Shown: positions 9,479-18,984, numbered from the stretch's first letter. The stretch is DNA of 64,000 nt from Pectobacterium sp. PL152 (GCA_021907015.1 CP091064.1:2852001-2916000); one strand, 5' to 3'. Notes: a model not told the origin generated them from the letters alone. Translations and numbers: made by a program.

Positions 9479-9618
9479 ATACCCGTCATACTTCAAGCTG
9501 CTTGTGCGTTGGCTTCCCTTAAATACTCGGCCCGTCGTGGGCCTCGCCCTAAAGGGTCAACGCTGAGCGTTGTTCAAAACGTTAACGTTTTGTCACGCAA
9601 CTCGAATTATTTATACCC
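9479..9618. repeat. Dispersed enterobacterial-type intergenic repeat, copy 1
   Basis: About 140 bp with imperfect inverted ends: ATACCCGTCATACTTCAAG on the left, and CGAATTATTTATACC on the right, which reads GGTATAAATAATTCG in the other direction. Inside are CAACGC/GCGTTG (a small hairpin, 9559-9573) and an 18-bp perfect palindrome (9575-9592). A shorter related copy lies at 57700-57787 in the opposite orientation, sharing AAGGGAAGC(C/T)AACG and ATGACGGGTA. It has no coding capacity and looks like a MITE-like, transcribed intergenic repeat between npr and the operon terminator. Confidence 0.7.
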
Positions 9619-9632
9619 TGCTAAGAAAATCG

Positions 9633-9905
9633 CTAGTCTTCGTCGAACCCGGCTTCGAACAGCCCGATGACGGCGGCAAGTGCCTGTTCTTCATCTGGGC
9701 CAGTGGCTTCTACTTCGATGAGGCGCCCTTTGGCGGAGTCCAGCATCAGCATAGCAATCACGCTGCTGGCTTCGGCTTCGGTGCCGCTGTCATTGCGCAG
9801 TATCACTTCTGCATCAAAGCTCTGCACCAGTTCGAACAGCTTCATGGCTGGGCGAGCGTGCATACCCAGCTTGTTTTTGATTTCAACCGTTTGCCGGACT
9901 GTCAT
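9633..9905 (-). CDS. ptsO: Phosphocarrier protein NPr
   Basis: 90-residue HPr-like protein of the nitrogen phosphotransferase system. It takes phosphate from EI-Ntr and passes it to EIIA-Ntr (PtsN, encoded at 10955). The phosphorylated histidine is His16 in KLGMHARPA. Size and sequence match E. coli NPr. It is the last gene of the rpoN-hpf-ptsN-rapZ-npr cluster, 31 bases after rapZ. An intergenic repeat follows before the terminator. Confidence 0.95.
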   Translation of the reverse strand: MTVRQTVEIKNKLGMHARPAMKLFELVQSFDAEVILRNDSGTEAEASSVIAMLMLDSAKGRLIEVEATGPDEEQALAAVIGLFEAGFDED

Positions 9906-9936
9906 GGGTTACCTGGCTGTATTGGGTTGCCGACGA

Positions 9937-10794
9937 TTACGAGGGTTTACGCTTTTCCAGCGTACGGTGGCGCGACTGGACGTTCTTACCGCGTGAACGG
10001 AAGTAGTCTGCCAACTGCTCGGCGACGTAGACCGAACGGTGTTTACCGCCGGTACAGCCAATAGCGACAGTCAGATAGCTGCGGTTATTGGTTTCCAGCA
10101 TCGGCAGCCACAGTTCCAGATAGCTGCGGGTCTGGTAGATGAAATTGTGAACTTCGGTATGCCTGTCGAGGAAGGACGCAACGGGTTTGTCCAGACCGGT
10201 CATCGGGCGCAGTTTTGGATCCCAGTGCGGGTTCGGCAGGAAACGTACGTCAAAGACGTAATCCGCATCGATGGGGATGCCGTGCTTGAAGCCGAACGAT
10301 TCGAACACCATCGTAAGCTCACGTTCCCGCTTGCCGAGCAGACGAGTACGCAGCATCTCGGCCAGCTCATGTACCGACATCTCGGAGGTATCGATAATCA
10401 GGTCGGCGCGTGAACGCAGTGGCTCCAGCAGATCGCTTTCTTCATCAATGGCGCTTTCCAGCGACAGATTCTTGCTGGAGAGCGGATGCAGGCGACGGGT
10501 ATCGCTATAGCGGCGGATCAACGTATTGCGATCGGCATCCAGAAACAGCAATTGAGGCGAGAAGCTGGGTGGCAGTTGCTCCATGGCATGCTCGAAGATC
10601 TCTGGCGATTCCGGCATATTGCGCACGTCAATGCTGACTGCTGCGGAAATATTACGTGCCGCAAGCGTATTAGCCAGCTCTGGCAGTAAAACCACAGGCA
10701 GGTTATCTACGCAGTAGAACCCCATATCTTCCAGTGCGCGCAGGGCGACAGATTTCCCTGAACCTGAGCGACCACTGACAATCATCAGCACCAT
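9937..10794 (-). CDS. rapZ: RNase adapter protein RapZ
   Basis: 285-residue RNA-binding adaptor that delivers the sRNA GlmZ to RNase E and so sets GlmS levels; it also senses glucosamine-6-phosphate. The N-terminal P-loop GRSGSGKS is at residues 8-15, and the C-terminal domain ends in the basic RNA-binding tail [18 protein letters not shown] choose ATG 10794 over the longer frame from 10815 because AGAGGGGAG lies just upstream and E. coli RapZ begins [11 protein letters not shown]. It is cotranscribed with ptsN and npr. Confidence 0.96.
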   Translation of the reverse strand: MVLMIVSGRSGSGKSVALRALEDMGFYCVDNLPVVLLPELANTLAARNISAAVSIDVRNMPESPEIFEHAMEQLPPSFSPQLLFLDADRNTLIRRYSDTRRLHPLSSKNLSLESAIDEESDLLEPLRSRADLIIDTSEMSVHELAEMLRTRLLGKRERELTMVFESFGFKHGIPIDADYVFDVRFLPNPHWDPKLRPMTGLDKPVASFLDRHTEVHNFIYQTRSYLELWLPMLETNNRSYLTVAIGCTGGKHRSVYVAEQLADYFRSRGKNVQSRHRTLEKRKPS

Positions 10795-10954
10795 CTGACG
10801 ACTCCCCTCTGGCAACGTGATGGCGAATTCTCATTGCCACTGTTTTTATAAAGTGATGTATAGCTAAAAAAATGACGGCTTCGCGCACGGATTGCAAGCA
10901 TTCTCTGAACGTGACGCGAATCTCCTGCCATCGTGAGCATGACGATCGTCCGGC

Positions 10955-11428
10955 TTAACCAGCTTCCGTCATAATCTGGTACAGCTCTTCATCGCTTTGC
11001 GCCGCACGCAGGCGTCGGCAAACCGTTTTATCCGCCAGCCGCTTGGCAACAAGCGACAGGGTATGCAAATGGGTTTTACATTGTTCCGCCGGAACCAGCA
11101 AGGCAAAAAGCAGATCAACAGCCTGATTATCAATAGCATCGAAAGCGATCGGTTGCTCTAACTGGATGAAAACACCGATGGCGCCCAGCGCATTATCGTC
11201 CTCCAGCTTGCCGTGAGGAATGGCAATGCCGCCGCCGATTCCTGTGCTGCCCATCCGCTCCCGGGTCAGGATGGCATCAAAGATAATCTGCGAAGGAATG
11301 TTAAGCTGTCTGGCGGCCAGCTCACTGATAATTTCCAATGCCCGTTTCTTACTCTGGCAATGGACGGTGCTTCGGGTGCACTCAGGACGTAATACGGTGC
11401 TGAGTTGCAATACGGGATCGTGGTTCAT
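10955..11428 (-). CDS. ptsN: Nitrogen regulatory EIIA-Ntr protein PtsN
   Basis: 157-residue EIIA component of the nitrogen PTS, controlling potassium transport (TrkA, KdpD) and other targets according to its phosphorylation state. The phosphate-accepting histidine is His72 in IAIPHGKLE. E. coli PtsN is slightly longer (163) at its C-terminus. The frame is open up to 11515, but the extension reads through a hairpin and has no homologue; the ATG at 11428 fits E. coli. The ribosome binding site is weak. The gene lies about 100 bases after hpf in the rpoN cluster. Confidence 0.94.
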   Translation of the reverse strand: MNHDPVLQLSTVLRPECTRSTVHCQSKKRALEIISELAARQLNIPSQIIFDAILTRERMGSTGIGGGIAIPHGKLEDDNALGAIGVFIQLEQPIAFDAIDNQAVDLLFALLVPAEQCKTHLHTLSLVAKRLADKTVCRRLRAAQSDEELYQIMTEAG

Positions 11429-11470
11429 TTTATTTTCACTTAACGACGCTTTCACTTCTGGTGATCCCGA

Positions 11471-11487
11471 CCCATCCGATGGATGGG
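11471..11487 (-). other. Short perfect hairpin between hpf and ptsN
   Basis: CCCATCC (11471-11477) and GGATGGG (11481-11487) around a 3-base loop form a compact stem in the hpf-ptsN spacer, with no T run. It could be an RNA processing or stability element, which would let hpf and ptsN be expressed at different levels. That role is inferred. Confidence 0.45.
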
Positions 11488-11524
11488 CCGAGTTTGTTCC
11501 TGTGCCAAACGGCAAAGGAGAAAA

Positions 11525-11812
11525 TTAGTGCTGCTTGAGTTTATCTTTATGCTTATTGAGCTGTCTTGCCAGCTTATCAATCAATAAATCTATCGCGGCG
11601 TACATATCTTCCGCTTCTGAGGTTGCATGCAGCTCGCCACCATTAACGTGGAGCGTGGCCTCGGCAATTTGCTGAACTTTTTCCACTCTCAATACCACAT
11701 TGACCTGATTAATCCGGTCAAAATACTGCTCTAATTTGGCAAACTTGCCATTCACAAAATCACGCAGCGGTTCAGTGATCTCGATGTGGTGTCCGGTAAT
11801 GTTGAGCTGCAT
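11525..11812 (-). CDS. hpf: Ribosome hibernation promoting factor HPF
   Basis: 95-residue short-form HPF that binds the 30S decoding region and favours 100S ribosome dimers in stationary phase. MQLNITGHHIEITEPLRDF at the N-terminus and a basic C-terminus (NKHKDKLKQH) are typical. GAAGGAAG precedes ATG 11812; the longer open frame from 11839 would overlap rpoN and is not used. It lies 23 bases after rpoN, the conserved arrangement. Confidence 0.96.
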   Translation of the reverse strand: MQLNITGHHIEITEPLRDFVNGKFAKLEQYFDRINQVNVVLRVEKVQQIAEATLHVNGGELHATSEAEDMYAAIDLLIDKLARQLNKHKDKLKQH

Positions 11813-11835
11813 AGTGTCTTCCTTCTCTGTTGAGA

Positions 11836-13269
11836 TCAAATCAGTTGTTTACGCTGATTTGATGGTGGGATAGATAAAGACTCTCGGTATTTTGCCACGG
11901 TACGACGCGCCACGATGATGCCCTGATCGGAGAGCAGCGCCGTAAGCTTGCTGTCGCTTAGTGGTTTGACGGGGTTTTCCGCCGCAATAAGCTTCTTGAC
12001 CAGCGCGCGAATTGCCGTTGACGAGGCTTCTCCGCCGCTATCGGTATTCACATGGCTGGAGAAGAAATATTTTAGTTCAAAAATGCCGCGCGGGCTGTGC
12101 AGGAATTTCTGTGTCGTCACGCGTGAGATAGTGGATTCATGCATATCCACCGCCTGGGCGATATCCGCCAGTACCATGGGCTTCATGAATTCTTCACCCT
12201 GCTCGAAGAAATCCTGCTGCTGTTCGACGATGCAGCGGGTCACTTTCAGCAGCGTGTCATTACGACTTTCCAGACTCTTGATGAGCCAGCGCGCCTCTTG
12301 CAGATTACTGCGGATAAATTGCCCGTCACTGTCGTTGCGTGCGCTGTTGCCCAGCGCCGCATACTGCTGGTTAATCTGCAGGCGGGGAATGCTGTCGGTG
12401 TTCAGTTCAACGGCCCAGATGCCTTGAACTTTGCGTACCAGCACGTCAGGGATCACGTATTCGGATTCGCCGGTGTTGATCGACTGCCCTGGCCGTGGAT
12501 CGAGTGATTGGATCAGCGCCAGCGCTTCTTTCAGCACGTCTTCTTTCAGGCGCGTGACGCGGATCAGGCTACGGAAATCATGATTGGCCAACAGATCGAG
12601 ATGATCGCTGACGATCAGGCGGGCTTCGACCAGACGCGGTGTGCTGTCAGCAAACTGGGAAAGCTGCACTAGCAAACAATCGCGCAGATCGCGGGCGGCG
12701 ACGCCAACAGGATCAAAGCGCTGCACGCGTTTAAGTACGGCTTCGACTTCTTCCAACGTCACATCGTCGTCGCCGATGCTGTCAAGAATGTCCTCTAGCG
12801 GCACGGTCAGGTAGCCGGTGTTGTCCACGGCATCGACGATAGAGGTCGCGATAGCTGCGTCGGTGTCTGAAAACGGTGTCAGCTCAACCTGCCACATCAG
12901 GTAATCCTGAAGCGTTTGCGTGGTTTCGCCTTGATAAATAGGCAGTTCTTCATCGCGATAATCGGTGCCGGTGCCCGACGGCGTGCCTGCGGAGTAGATC
13001 TCATCCCAGGTCGCGTCGAGCGGCAATTCTTCCGGCATGTCCCTTTGTTCAAGCGCTTCACCGGTATCTAGTGAATCGCTGTCTGCCTTTTCGAATGACT
13101 CGATTTCGTCGTGCTGATCCGTTTGTTCGAGCAACGGATTGCTTTCCAGCGCCTGCTGAATTTCCTGTTGCAATTCAAGCGTGGACAGTTGCAACAGGCG
13201 GATGGCCTGTTGGAGCTGTGGGGTCATGGCCAGTTGCTGGCTAAGCCTGAGTTGCAAACCTTGCTTCAT
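11836..13269 (-). CDS. rpoN: RNA polymerase sigma-54 factor RpoN
   Basis: 477 residues, as in E. coli. The Gln-rich N-terminal activator-interacting region (residues 1-50, [21 protein letters not shown]) is followed by an acidic linker, the core-binding domain, the helix-turn-helix and the C-terminal RpoN box [12 protein letters not shown] that contacts the -24 element. It directs transcription of nitrogen, flagellar and stress genes with enhancer-binding activators. It lies between lptB upstream and hpf downstream, as throughout the proteobacteria. Confidence 0.98.
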   Translation of the reverse strand: MKQGLQLRLSQQLAMTPQLQQAIRLLQLSTLELQQEIQQALESNPLLEQTDQHDEIESFEKADSDSLDTGEALEQRDMPEELPLDATWDEIYSAGTPSGTGTDYRDEELPIYQGETTQTLQDYLMWQVELTPFSDTDAAIATSIVDAVDNTGYLTVPLEDILDSIGDDDVTLEEVEAVLKRVQRFDPVGVAARDLRDCLLVQLSQFADSTPRLVEARLIVSDHLDLLANHDFRSLIRVTRLKEDVLKEALALIQSLDPRPGQSINTGESEYVIPDVLVRKVQGIWAVELNTDSIPRLQINQQYAALGNSARNDSDGQFIRSNLQEARWLIKSLESRNDTLLKVTRCIVEQQQDFFEQGEEFMKPMVLADIAQAVDMHESTISRVTTQKFLHSPRGIFELKYFFSSHVNTDSGGEASSTAIRALVKKLIAAENPVKPLSDSKLTALLSDQGIIVARRTVAKYRESLSIPPSNQRKQLI

Positions 13270-13318
13270 AAATCGCGCTAACGTCCCATAAGTACTGCAA
13301 AGATAAAATATTACCCTA

Positions 13319-14044
13319 TCAGAGTCGGAAGCCTTCGCCCAGATAGACGCGCTTCACCTGTTCATCGGCCAGAATATCGGTCGGTGAACCGTGGGCGATC
13401 AGGTTGCCCTGACTCACGATATAGGCTCGTTCACAGACATCAAGCGTTTCGCGGACGTTATGATCGGTAATCAACACGCCAAGTCCGCTGTCACGCAGAT
13501 GCTCAATGATTTTTTTAATATCCAGTACGGAGATCGGGTCTACGCCCGCAAACGGTTCATCCAGCAGGATGAACTTCGGATTCGCCGCCAGCGCACGCGC
13601 AATCTCTACGCGGCGTCTTTCCCCACCGGACAGCGATTGTCCCAGACTATCGCGCAAATGAATAATATGGAATTCTTCCATTAGCTCATTGGCACGATCT
13701 TCCTGCTGCTCGGCCGTCAGATCTTTGCGGATCTGCAACACGGCCATCAGGTTGTCATAGACGCTTAAGCGACGAAAAATAGAGGCTTCCTGCGGCAGAT
13801 AGCCGATGCCGCGCAGCGCACGTTCATGCAGAGGAAGCAGGCTGATGTCGTCGTCGTCAATGACAATACGCCCTTCATCACGGGGGACGATACCCACAAC
13901 CATGTAGAACGTTGTCGTTTTGCCAGCACCGTTCGGCCCGAGTAGGCCGACGATTTCACCTGAATTGACGGTCAGGCTGACATTTTCGACAACCTTACGG
14001 CCTTTGTACGCCTTGGCCAGATTTTCTGCGGTTAATGTTGCCAT
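13319..14044 (-). CDS. lptB: LPS export ABC transporter ATPase LptB
   Basis: 241-residue cytoplasmic ATPase of the LptB2FGC complex, which extracts LPS from the inner membrane. Walker A is [10 protein letters not shown], the signature is LSGGERRR and Walker B is [10 protein letters not shown], followed by the H-loop at TDHNVRE. The length equals E. coli LptB. It starts 3 bases after lptA ends and precedes rpoN by about 50 bases. The lptFG membrane genes are elsewhere. Confidence 0.98.
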   Translation of the reverse strand: MATLTAENLAKAYKGRKVVENVSLTVNSGEIVGLLGPNGAGKTTTFYMVVGIVPRDEGRIVIDDDDISLLPLHERALRGIGYLPQEASIFRRLSVYDNLMAVLQIRKDLTAEQQEDRANELMEEFHIIHLRDSLGQSLSGGERRRVEIARALAANPKFILLDEPFAGVDPISVLDIKKIIEHLRDSGLGVLITDHNVRETLDVCERAYIVSQGNLIAHGSPTDILADEQVKRVYLGEGFRL

Positions 14045-14047
14045 AAC

Positions 14048-14620
14048 TTACTCAGTGACCCGTGGTTGCGATTGTTGAGAACGAGAAGGCTGGCTCTTGT
14101 TCTCTTTCTCCTGAAGCTGAGAGGGAACCAACACCGTCGTCACGCGCTTTCCTTTTTCGCTGGTCGCTTCCATCTGCTGCTGTTTCACCAGGTAAGTGAT
14201 GCGATCGCCTTTGACATTGCTGTCCTGCTGTTCCAGATAGGCATTGCCTGTCAGCACCAGAAAGTCTTTGGCCAGCTCGTAGCGGATTTTCTGCGCGTGA
14301 CCTTTCACCGGTTTGCCGTTGTCCTGCATCTGATAGAACGTCACAGGATTACCGTAACCTTCCACCACTTCACTGCCTTGCGTGCCTTGTGGACGCGTCA
14401 CGACGACTTTGTCGGCTTTCACTTCAATCGTCCCTTGCTTCACGACAACATTGCCGGTGAACGTCACCGTGTTGCCCTGCATGTCCAGAGACTGCTGTGC
14501 TGAATCAATGCGAATAGGTTGGTTGCTATCGCCCGTGACGGCAAAGGCGGAAACGCTGACGGCGAACAGCGAGCTGGCGATCAGGGTGTTACGCATCAGA
14601 TTATTGGTTTTGGATTTCAT
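14048..14620 (-). CDS. lptA: LPS transport periplasmic protein LptA
   Basis: 190-residue periplasmic bridge protein that carries LPS between LptC and LptD. A signal peptide ends near SVSAFAVTGDS (about residue 27), followed by the OstA/LptA beta-jellyroll (about 35-160) and a Gln/Ser-rich C-terminal tail. Its start overlaps the lptC 3' end by 20 bases, so translation is probably coupled. Slightly longer than E. coli LptA (185), with the difference in the tail. Confidence 0.96.
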   Translation of the reverse strand: MKSKTNNLMRNTLIASSLFAVSVSAFAVTGDSNQPIRIDSAQQSLDMQGNTVTFTGNVVVKQGTIEVKADKVVVTRPQGTQGSEVVEGYGNPVTFYQMQDNGKPVKGHAQKIRYELAKDFLVLTGNAYLEQQDSNVKGDRITYLVKQQQMEATSEKGKRVTTVLVPSQLQEKENKSQPSRSQQSQPRVTE

Positions 14621-15167
14621 AAGAGGTTTTTACCTTTTCGATCAACTCGGCCGTTTTGTTACGCAGATTTCCGCGCATTTTCATTCCGCTTGAGGTAAAG
14701 CTGGTCCCGTACAGGGTGACTTCATCATCGGATGAAACGTCCTGCGTCACCAGATTCACCTGGGCATTATTTGTTGTGATGCGCTGAAGCTGTGCGTCGT
14801 TCGTCAGGCTATTCACCTCGACGTGGCCGTACAGGTAGAGCATCTTGTCTTTTGTCAGTTTGGCGCGATCGGCGCGTACTGACCAGGTTGCCGTCCCCTG
14901 TTCGTTGAACAGCGTGGCAACGGGAGCGGTAAACCAACTCAACTGCTCGTCGTTGAAATACTCCGCTTTTTCCGAAATCAGTCGGTAGCTCAGCTTACCC
15001 GCAGGGCTGTATACCTGAGTGTTGGTCTTTTCGCTGGTATAAACCGGCACAGCAGGGTCGTTTGCATCCGGTGCTGCTACCGTGTTGTCATCCGCAATAT
15101 TCCAGCCGATAAGGATAAGCACGAACAGGGCCAGAAAAGCGGTGAGCCAACGTTTGGTTTTACTCAT
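14601..15167 (-). CDS. lptC: LPS export system protein LptC
   Basis: 188-residue bitopic inner-membrane protein linking LptB2FG to LptA. One N-terminal membrane helix (about residues 7-25) is followed by the periplasmic jellyroll. SLTNDAQLQRI and DEVTLYGTSFTSSGMKMRGN match the conserved family core. It overlaps kdsC by 4 bases at its start and lptA by 20 bases at its end. Confidence 0.96.
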   Translation of the reverse strand: MSKTKRWLTAFLALFVLILIGWNIADDNTVAAPDANDPAVPVYTSEKTNTQVYSPAGKLSYRLISEKAEYFNDEQLSWFTAPVATLFNEQGTATWSVRADRAKLTKDKMLYLYGHVEVNSLTNDAQLQRITTNNAQVNLVTQDVSSDDEVTLYGTSFTSSGMKMRGNLRNKTAELIEKVKTSYEIQNQ

Positions 15168-15730
15168 ATTGACAACCCTTTGGCATGCTCCAGCTTGTCC
15201 TGCGAGAACAGAATCAAATCACACAGCTCACGTACTGCGCCACGCCCTCCCGCAATGCGGGTGACATAATCTGCGCGTGGTAACAACAGCGGGTGGGCGT
15301 CAGCCACAGCGACGCTCAACCCGACCTGCGCCATCACTGGCCAGTCGATCATATCGTCACCGATATACGCGACCTGATTTGCCGTTACTGATAGTTTATC
15401 CAACAGATCGTTGAAGGCCAAAACCTTATCCGATTGCCCCTGATAAAGATGGTTAATGCCCAGTGTTTTACACCGATCTTCCAGCAGTTTTGCCGAGCGC
15501 CCGGTGATGATGGCAACCTCAATGTCAGAGGTCAGCAAGCAGCGAATGCCATAGCCGTCGCGGACGTTAAAGGCTTTCAGCTCTTCGCCGTGGTTACCCA
15601 TATAAATCAGACCATCGGACATCACGCCGTCAACGTCGCAGATTAACAGGCGAACTTCACGGGCTTTATCCAGTACCTGTTGATCGACAGGCCCATAGCA
15701 GGTATCGGTTTGCGCCCTGACTTCACTCAT
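15164..15730 (-). CDS. kdsC: 3-deoxy-D-manno-octulosonate 8-phosphate phosphatase KdsC
   Basis: 188-residue HAD-superfamily phosphatase that turns Kdo-8-phosphate into Kdo for LPS. Motif I is DVDGVMSDG, with the nucleophile and acid aspartates, and motif III/IV is YIGDDMIDWPVM. It has no cap domain, as expected for this tetrameric class. It follows kdsD by about 18 bases, so successive steps of Kdo synthesis are encoded together. Confidence 0.97.
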   Translation of the reverse strand: MSEVRAQTDTCYGPVDQQVLDKAREVRLLICDVDGVMSDGLIYMGNHGEELKAFNVRDGYGIRCLLTSDIEVAIITGRSAKLLEDRCKTLGINHLYQGQSDKVLAFNDLLDKLSVTANQVAYIGDDMIDWPVMAQVGLSVAVADAHPLLLPRADYVTRIAGGRGAVRELCDLILFSQDKLEHAKGLSI

Positions 15731-15748
15731 TCACAATTATCCTTTCTT

Positions 15749-16840
15749 TTAAACCACGCCAGCCCGCAGCATATCGTGCATATGGACGATCCCGACCAGA
15801 CGATCGTTTTCTGCTACCAGCACTGAGGTGATGTGGCGTGACTGCATCAGGTTAAGTGCATCCACCGCCAGCGTTTGCGGTGCGACCCGGATGCCGCCTG
15901 CGGTCATCACATCAGCAATGCGCGCGCTGTTCAAGTCAATATTCATGTCGAAGATGCGGCGCAGGTCACCATCGGTAAAGATGCCCTGAATTTTCATATC
16001 CGCCTCGCAGATTACCGTCATACCCAGATTTTTGCGCGTAATTTCCACCAGTGCATCACGGAGTGAAGCATCGTGTGGGACGTGCGGAATCTCGTCGCCT
16101 GAGTGCATGATATCGCTGACGCGCAGTAAAAGTTTGCGGCCGAGTGCGCCACCAGGGTGAGAAAGGGCAAAATCTTCGGCGGTAAAGCCGCGCGCCTGTA
16201 GCAACGCCACGGCTAGCGCATCCCCCATAACCAGCGTCGCGGTCGTGCTGGAAGTGGGTGCCAGGCCGAGCGGGCAGGCTTCCTGCGGGACGTGCACGCA
16301 CAGGTGAATATCCGCCGCTTTACCCATTGTACTTTCTGGCGCGCTGGTCATGCAGATCAGGAACACTTTCTGACGTTTCAGGACGGGAATCAGCGACAGA
16401 ATCTCATGGGACTCGCCAGAGTTGGAAATGGCGATCACGATATCGTGCGGCGTTACCATACCGAGGTCGCCGTGGCTGGCTTCGCCCGGGTGAACAAAAA
16501 AAGCAGGCGTACCGGTGCTGGCGAAGGTCGCGGCCATCTTACAGCCGATGTGGCCGGATTTGCCCATTCCCATCACCACCACTTTGCCCTGGCAATCGAA
16601 TATCTTTTTACAGGCGAGGGTAAAATTATCATCAATGTACTGATCTAATTGCGCAAGCCCATCGCGTTCGATGCTTATGACCTGCTTGCCCGCCTGCTGG
16701 AAGTCGAAATCTGCTGGTAGTTCATGAGACTTTTGTCGCGTATGAGCGGCTTGTGGTGCGTGATCGGCTTGTGTTGCATGATCGGATAGTGCACGGTCAG
16801 ACTGCTGTTTTAGACGAGCATCTTGTTCAAACTGTGACAT
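15749..16840 (-). CDS. kdsD: Arabinose-5-phosphate isomerase KdsD with N-terminal extension
   Basis: Converts ribulose-5-phosphate to arabinose-5-phosphate, the first step of Kdo synthesis. It has an N-terminal SIS sugar isomerase domain (about residues 75-210, with GMGKSGHIGCK and SNSGES) and two C-terminal CBS domains. The product is 363 residues against 328 in E. coli. The extra 35 or so residues precede the conserved FDFQQAGK and contain a degenerate six-residue repeat (DHATQA, DHAPQA) encoded by 18-bp tandem repeats at 16747-16782. AGGA lies upstream of ATG 16840 and no closer start is in frame, so the extension appears to be translated. Confidence 0.95.
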   Translation of the reverse strand: MSQFEQDARLKQQSDRALSDHATQADHAPQAAHTRQKSHELPADFDFQQAGKQVISIERDGLAQLDQYIDDNFTLACKKIFDCQGKVVVMGMGKSGHIGCKMAATFASTGTPAFFVHPGEASHGDLGMVTPHDIVIAISNSGESHEILSLIPVLKRQKVFLICMTSAPESTMGKAADIHLCVHVPQEACPLGLAPTSSTTATLVMGDALAVALLQARGFTAEDFALSHPGGALGRKLLLRVSDIMHSGDEIPHVPHDASLRDALVEITRKNLGMTVICEADMKIQGIFTDGDLRRIFDMNIDLNSARIADVMTAGGIRVAPQTLAVDALNLMQSRHITSVLVAENDRLVGIVHMHDMLRAGVV

Positions 16841-16897
16841 ACCAATAGTCCTGATTATGATGAAAAACGGAACAGCGTAATTATGAAAAACAGTTTC

Positions 16898-17863
16898 TTA
16901 TGAAAAAAAGAACAACACCGTCAGGTAGGCGATGAACGCGCAGCATAATAATGCGCCCGCGCCCTGTCCTATACGGCGTTTTTTGCTGAGGCACAGTGCG
17001 GTTAACAGCACGCTCGCCGCCAGCATGACCCAATAGTCGCGCTGAAAAACCTGAGGGTTCAGTGCGCCCGGCGAGAGCAGTGCGGGGACGCCCAGCACAA
17101 TCGCGATATTAAAAATGTTCGAGCCAATCAGGTTGCCCAGCGCAATATCATCTTCTTTCTTCAACGTCCCGACGATGGCGGTAGCAAGCTCGGGCAGGCT
17201 GGTGCCGATCGCCAATATCGTCAGCCCAATGGTCAATTCGCTGACATCGAAGTAGCGTGCAATGACAGTGGCGTTATCCACCACCATCCGGGCGGCCATG
17301 GGTAAAATAATCATGCCGAGTATCAGCCACAGCACGGCGACCATCTGGCTGCTGTCGTCCTGTGGCAGTTCCGCCAACTGTTCCCGGGTCAGGCTATCGC
17401 CGCCTTCCCGCTGCGCCTGTTGCGCCATGCGAAGTATCAACACCAGGCACAAAACGGCGGCGAAGAGCAGCATCATGCCGTCGGCACGGCTCAGGTAGCT
17501 ATCATGCAGTAAAACACCACACAATAAAGTGACGGACAACATGAGCGGCAATTCCCGGCGCAGGATGGCTGAATGTACCGTTAGCGGCCGAATGAGCGCC
17601 GCGCTGCCGAGAATGAGTAAGATATTGGCGATATTAGAGCCGATAACATTACCGACGGCCATATCGTTCTGATCGTTTAAGGCGGCGGTAACGGAAACAA
17701 TCAGTTCGGGTAGAGAGGTGCCGAAGCCGACAATGGTGATACCGATGACGAAAGGCGGTAAGCCAAGAGAACGCGCAAGCACGGCGGCGCCATAGACAAG
17801 ACGATCGGCACCGTAAACCAGTAGTAGCAAACCAACGAACAAGAGTAGTGTTGCAAAAAGCAT
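16898..17863 (-). CDS. yrbG: Calcium/sodium antiporter YrbG
   Basis: 321-residue inner-membrane protein of the K+-dependent Na+/Ca2+ exchanger family. Two homologous halves each carry the alpha-repeat: GFGTSLPELIVS with GNVIGSNIANI in the first, and AIGTSLPELATA with GNLIGSNIFNI in the second. About ten membrane helices are evident. E. coli YrbG has 325 residues. It is the first gene of the kdsD-lpt-rpoN cluster and divergent from mlaF. Confidence 0.95.
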   Translation of the reverse strand: MLFATLLLFVGLLLLVYGADRLVYGAAVLARSLGLPPFVIGITIVGFGTSLPELIVSVTAALNDQNDMAVGNVIGSNIANILLILGSAALIRPLTVHSAILRRELPLMLSVTLLCGVLLHDSYLSRADGMMLLFAAVLCLVLILRMAQQAQREGGDSLTREQLAELPQDDSSQMVAVLWLILGMIILPMAARMVVDNATVIARYFDVSELTIGLTILAIGTSLPELATAIVGTLKKEDDIALGNLIGSNIFNIAIVLGVPALLSPGALNPQVFQRDYWVMLAASVLLTALCLSKKRRIGQGAGALLCCAFIAYLTVLFFFS

Positions 17864-18164
17864 GCAGCGTCCTTTAATAGGATATAATCACTGGCTTGTT
17901 GTCGAATAAGTCAGCATTTCTGGACGAATTTCGCACAAAAAGCATTTTTCTGTGATGAATGCTAATTCTGACGGTGCTAGGCGAAAAAGTAAAACCTGTC
18001 GCGATAAGTAAAACCAGGTAACGGTTTATGCCGCCATTTTGGACAAGAACTTACGGTAAGTTTTTGTAAAACTCGCACCTTGATGATAGTCAGCCGTTAG
18101 GCTGGAGTGAAAGACGCTACATAAGCGTACTGACTGGCGTACTGATTGGTAAGGAATGGAAATA
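17864..18164. promoter_or_regulatory. yrbG-mlaF divergent promoter region
   Basis: About 300 gene-free bases that should hold the yrbG and mlaFEDCB promoters. An inverted repeat AACTTAC-G-GTAAGTT (18048-18062), followed by TTTTT, could be an operator or weak terminator. I see no near-consensus sigma-70 promoter placed clearly for either gene. Confidence 0.4.
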
Positions 18165-18977
18165 ATGCACCATGAGGCAACTAATCTGGTTGAGATCCGT
18201 GGTCTTAGCTTTCGGCGCGGAGAGCGAGAGATCTTTACGGACATCACGCTGAATGTGCCTAAAGGCAAGGTCACCGCGATCATGGGGCCTTCCGGCATTG
18301 GTAAAACCACGCTGTTGCGCCTGATTGGCGGGCAGTTACAGCCGGACAGCGGCGACATCTGGTTTGATGGCGAGAATATTCCGACGCTGTCGCGCAGCGA
18401 ACTGTACAACGCGCGCAAGAAAATGAGCATGTTGTTTCAGTCCGGGGCGTTATTCACCGATTTGAACGTGTTTGATAATGTCGCCTGGCCGCTGCGTGAA
18501 CATACTAAGCTGCCGGAATCGCTGCTGCGCAGCATCGTGATGATGAAGCTGGAAGCGGTGGGGCTACGCGGTGCATCGGAACTGATGCCTGCGGAACTAT
18601 CCGGCGGTATGGCGCGGCGCACGGCGCTGGCGAGAGCCATTGCGCTCGACCCGCAGCTGATTATGTTTGATGAGCCTTTTGTCGGGCAGGACCCGATCAC
18701 GCTGGGGACACTGGTGAAGCTCATCGATGAGTTGAACCATGCATTGGGCGTGACCTGCGTTGTGGTTTCTCACGATGTACCAGAGGTGATGAGCATCGCC
18801 GATTACGCGTATATCGTGGCCGACAAACGGGTGGTAGCAGAAGGAACGGCAGATGAATTGCGGGCGAACAATGATCCGCAGGTTCGTCAGTTCCTGGACG
18901 GTATCGCCGACGGGCCAGTGCCTTTCCGTTTTCCGGCGGGCGACTATAAAACGTCGCTGCTAGGTTCAGGGGGTTAA
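18165..18977 (+). CDS. mlaF: Lipid asymmetry ABC transporter ATPase MlaF
   Basis: ATPase of the MlaFEDB complex, which moves phospholipids between the inner membrane and the periplasmic carrier MlaC to keep the outer membrane asymmetric. Walker [11 protein letters not shown], signature LSGGMARR and Walker B LIMFDEPF are intact. The frame opens at ATG 18156, but AAGGA directly abuts that codon; ATG 18165 has the same AAGGA at normal spacing, so I use it (270 residues; E. coli 269). First gene of mlaFEDCB. Confidence 0.96.
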   Translation: MHHEATNLVEIRGLSFRRGEREIFTDITLNVPKGKVTAIMGPSGIGKTTLLRLIGGQLQPDSGDIWFDGENIPTLSRSELYNARKKMSMLFQSGALFTDLNVFDNVAWPLREHTKLPESLLRSIVMMKLEAVGLRGASELMPAELSGGMARRTALARAIALDPQLIMFDEPFVGQDPITLGTLVKLIDELNHALGVTCVVVSHDVPEVMSIADYAYIVADKRVVAEGTADELRANNDPQVRQFLDGIADGPVPFRFPAGDYKTSLLGSGG

Positions 18978-18984
18978 CGCAGTC

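Noticed and set aside
11429-11515. 30-residue N-terminal extension of PtsN
   Set aside because: It would be translated through a hairpin, has no homologue, and the internal ATG at 11428 matches the family N-terminus.
16747-16800. Possible CRISPR-like or direct-repeat array in kdsD
   Set aside because: Units are contiguous without spacers, in frame with the protein and only two or three copies, so it is a coding tandem repeat.
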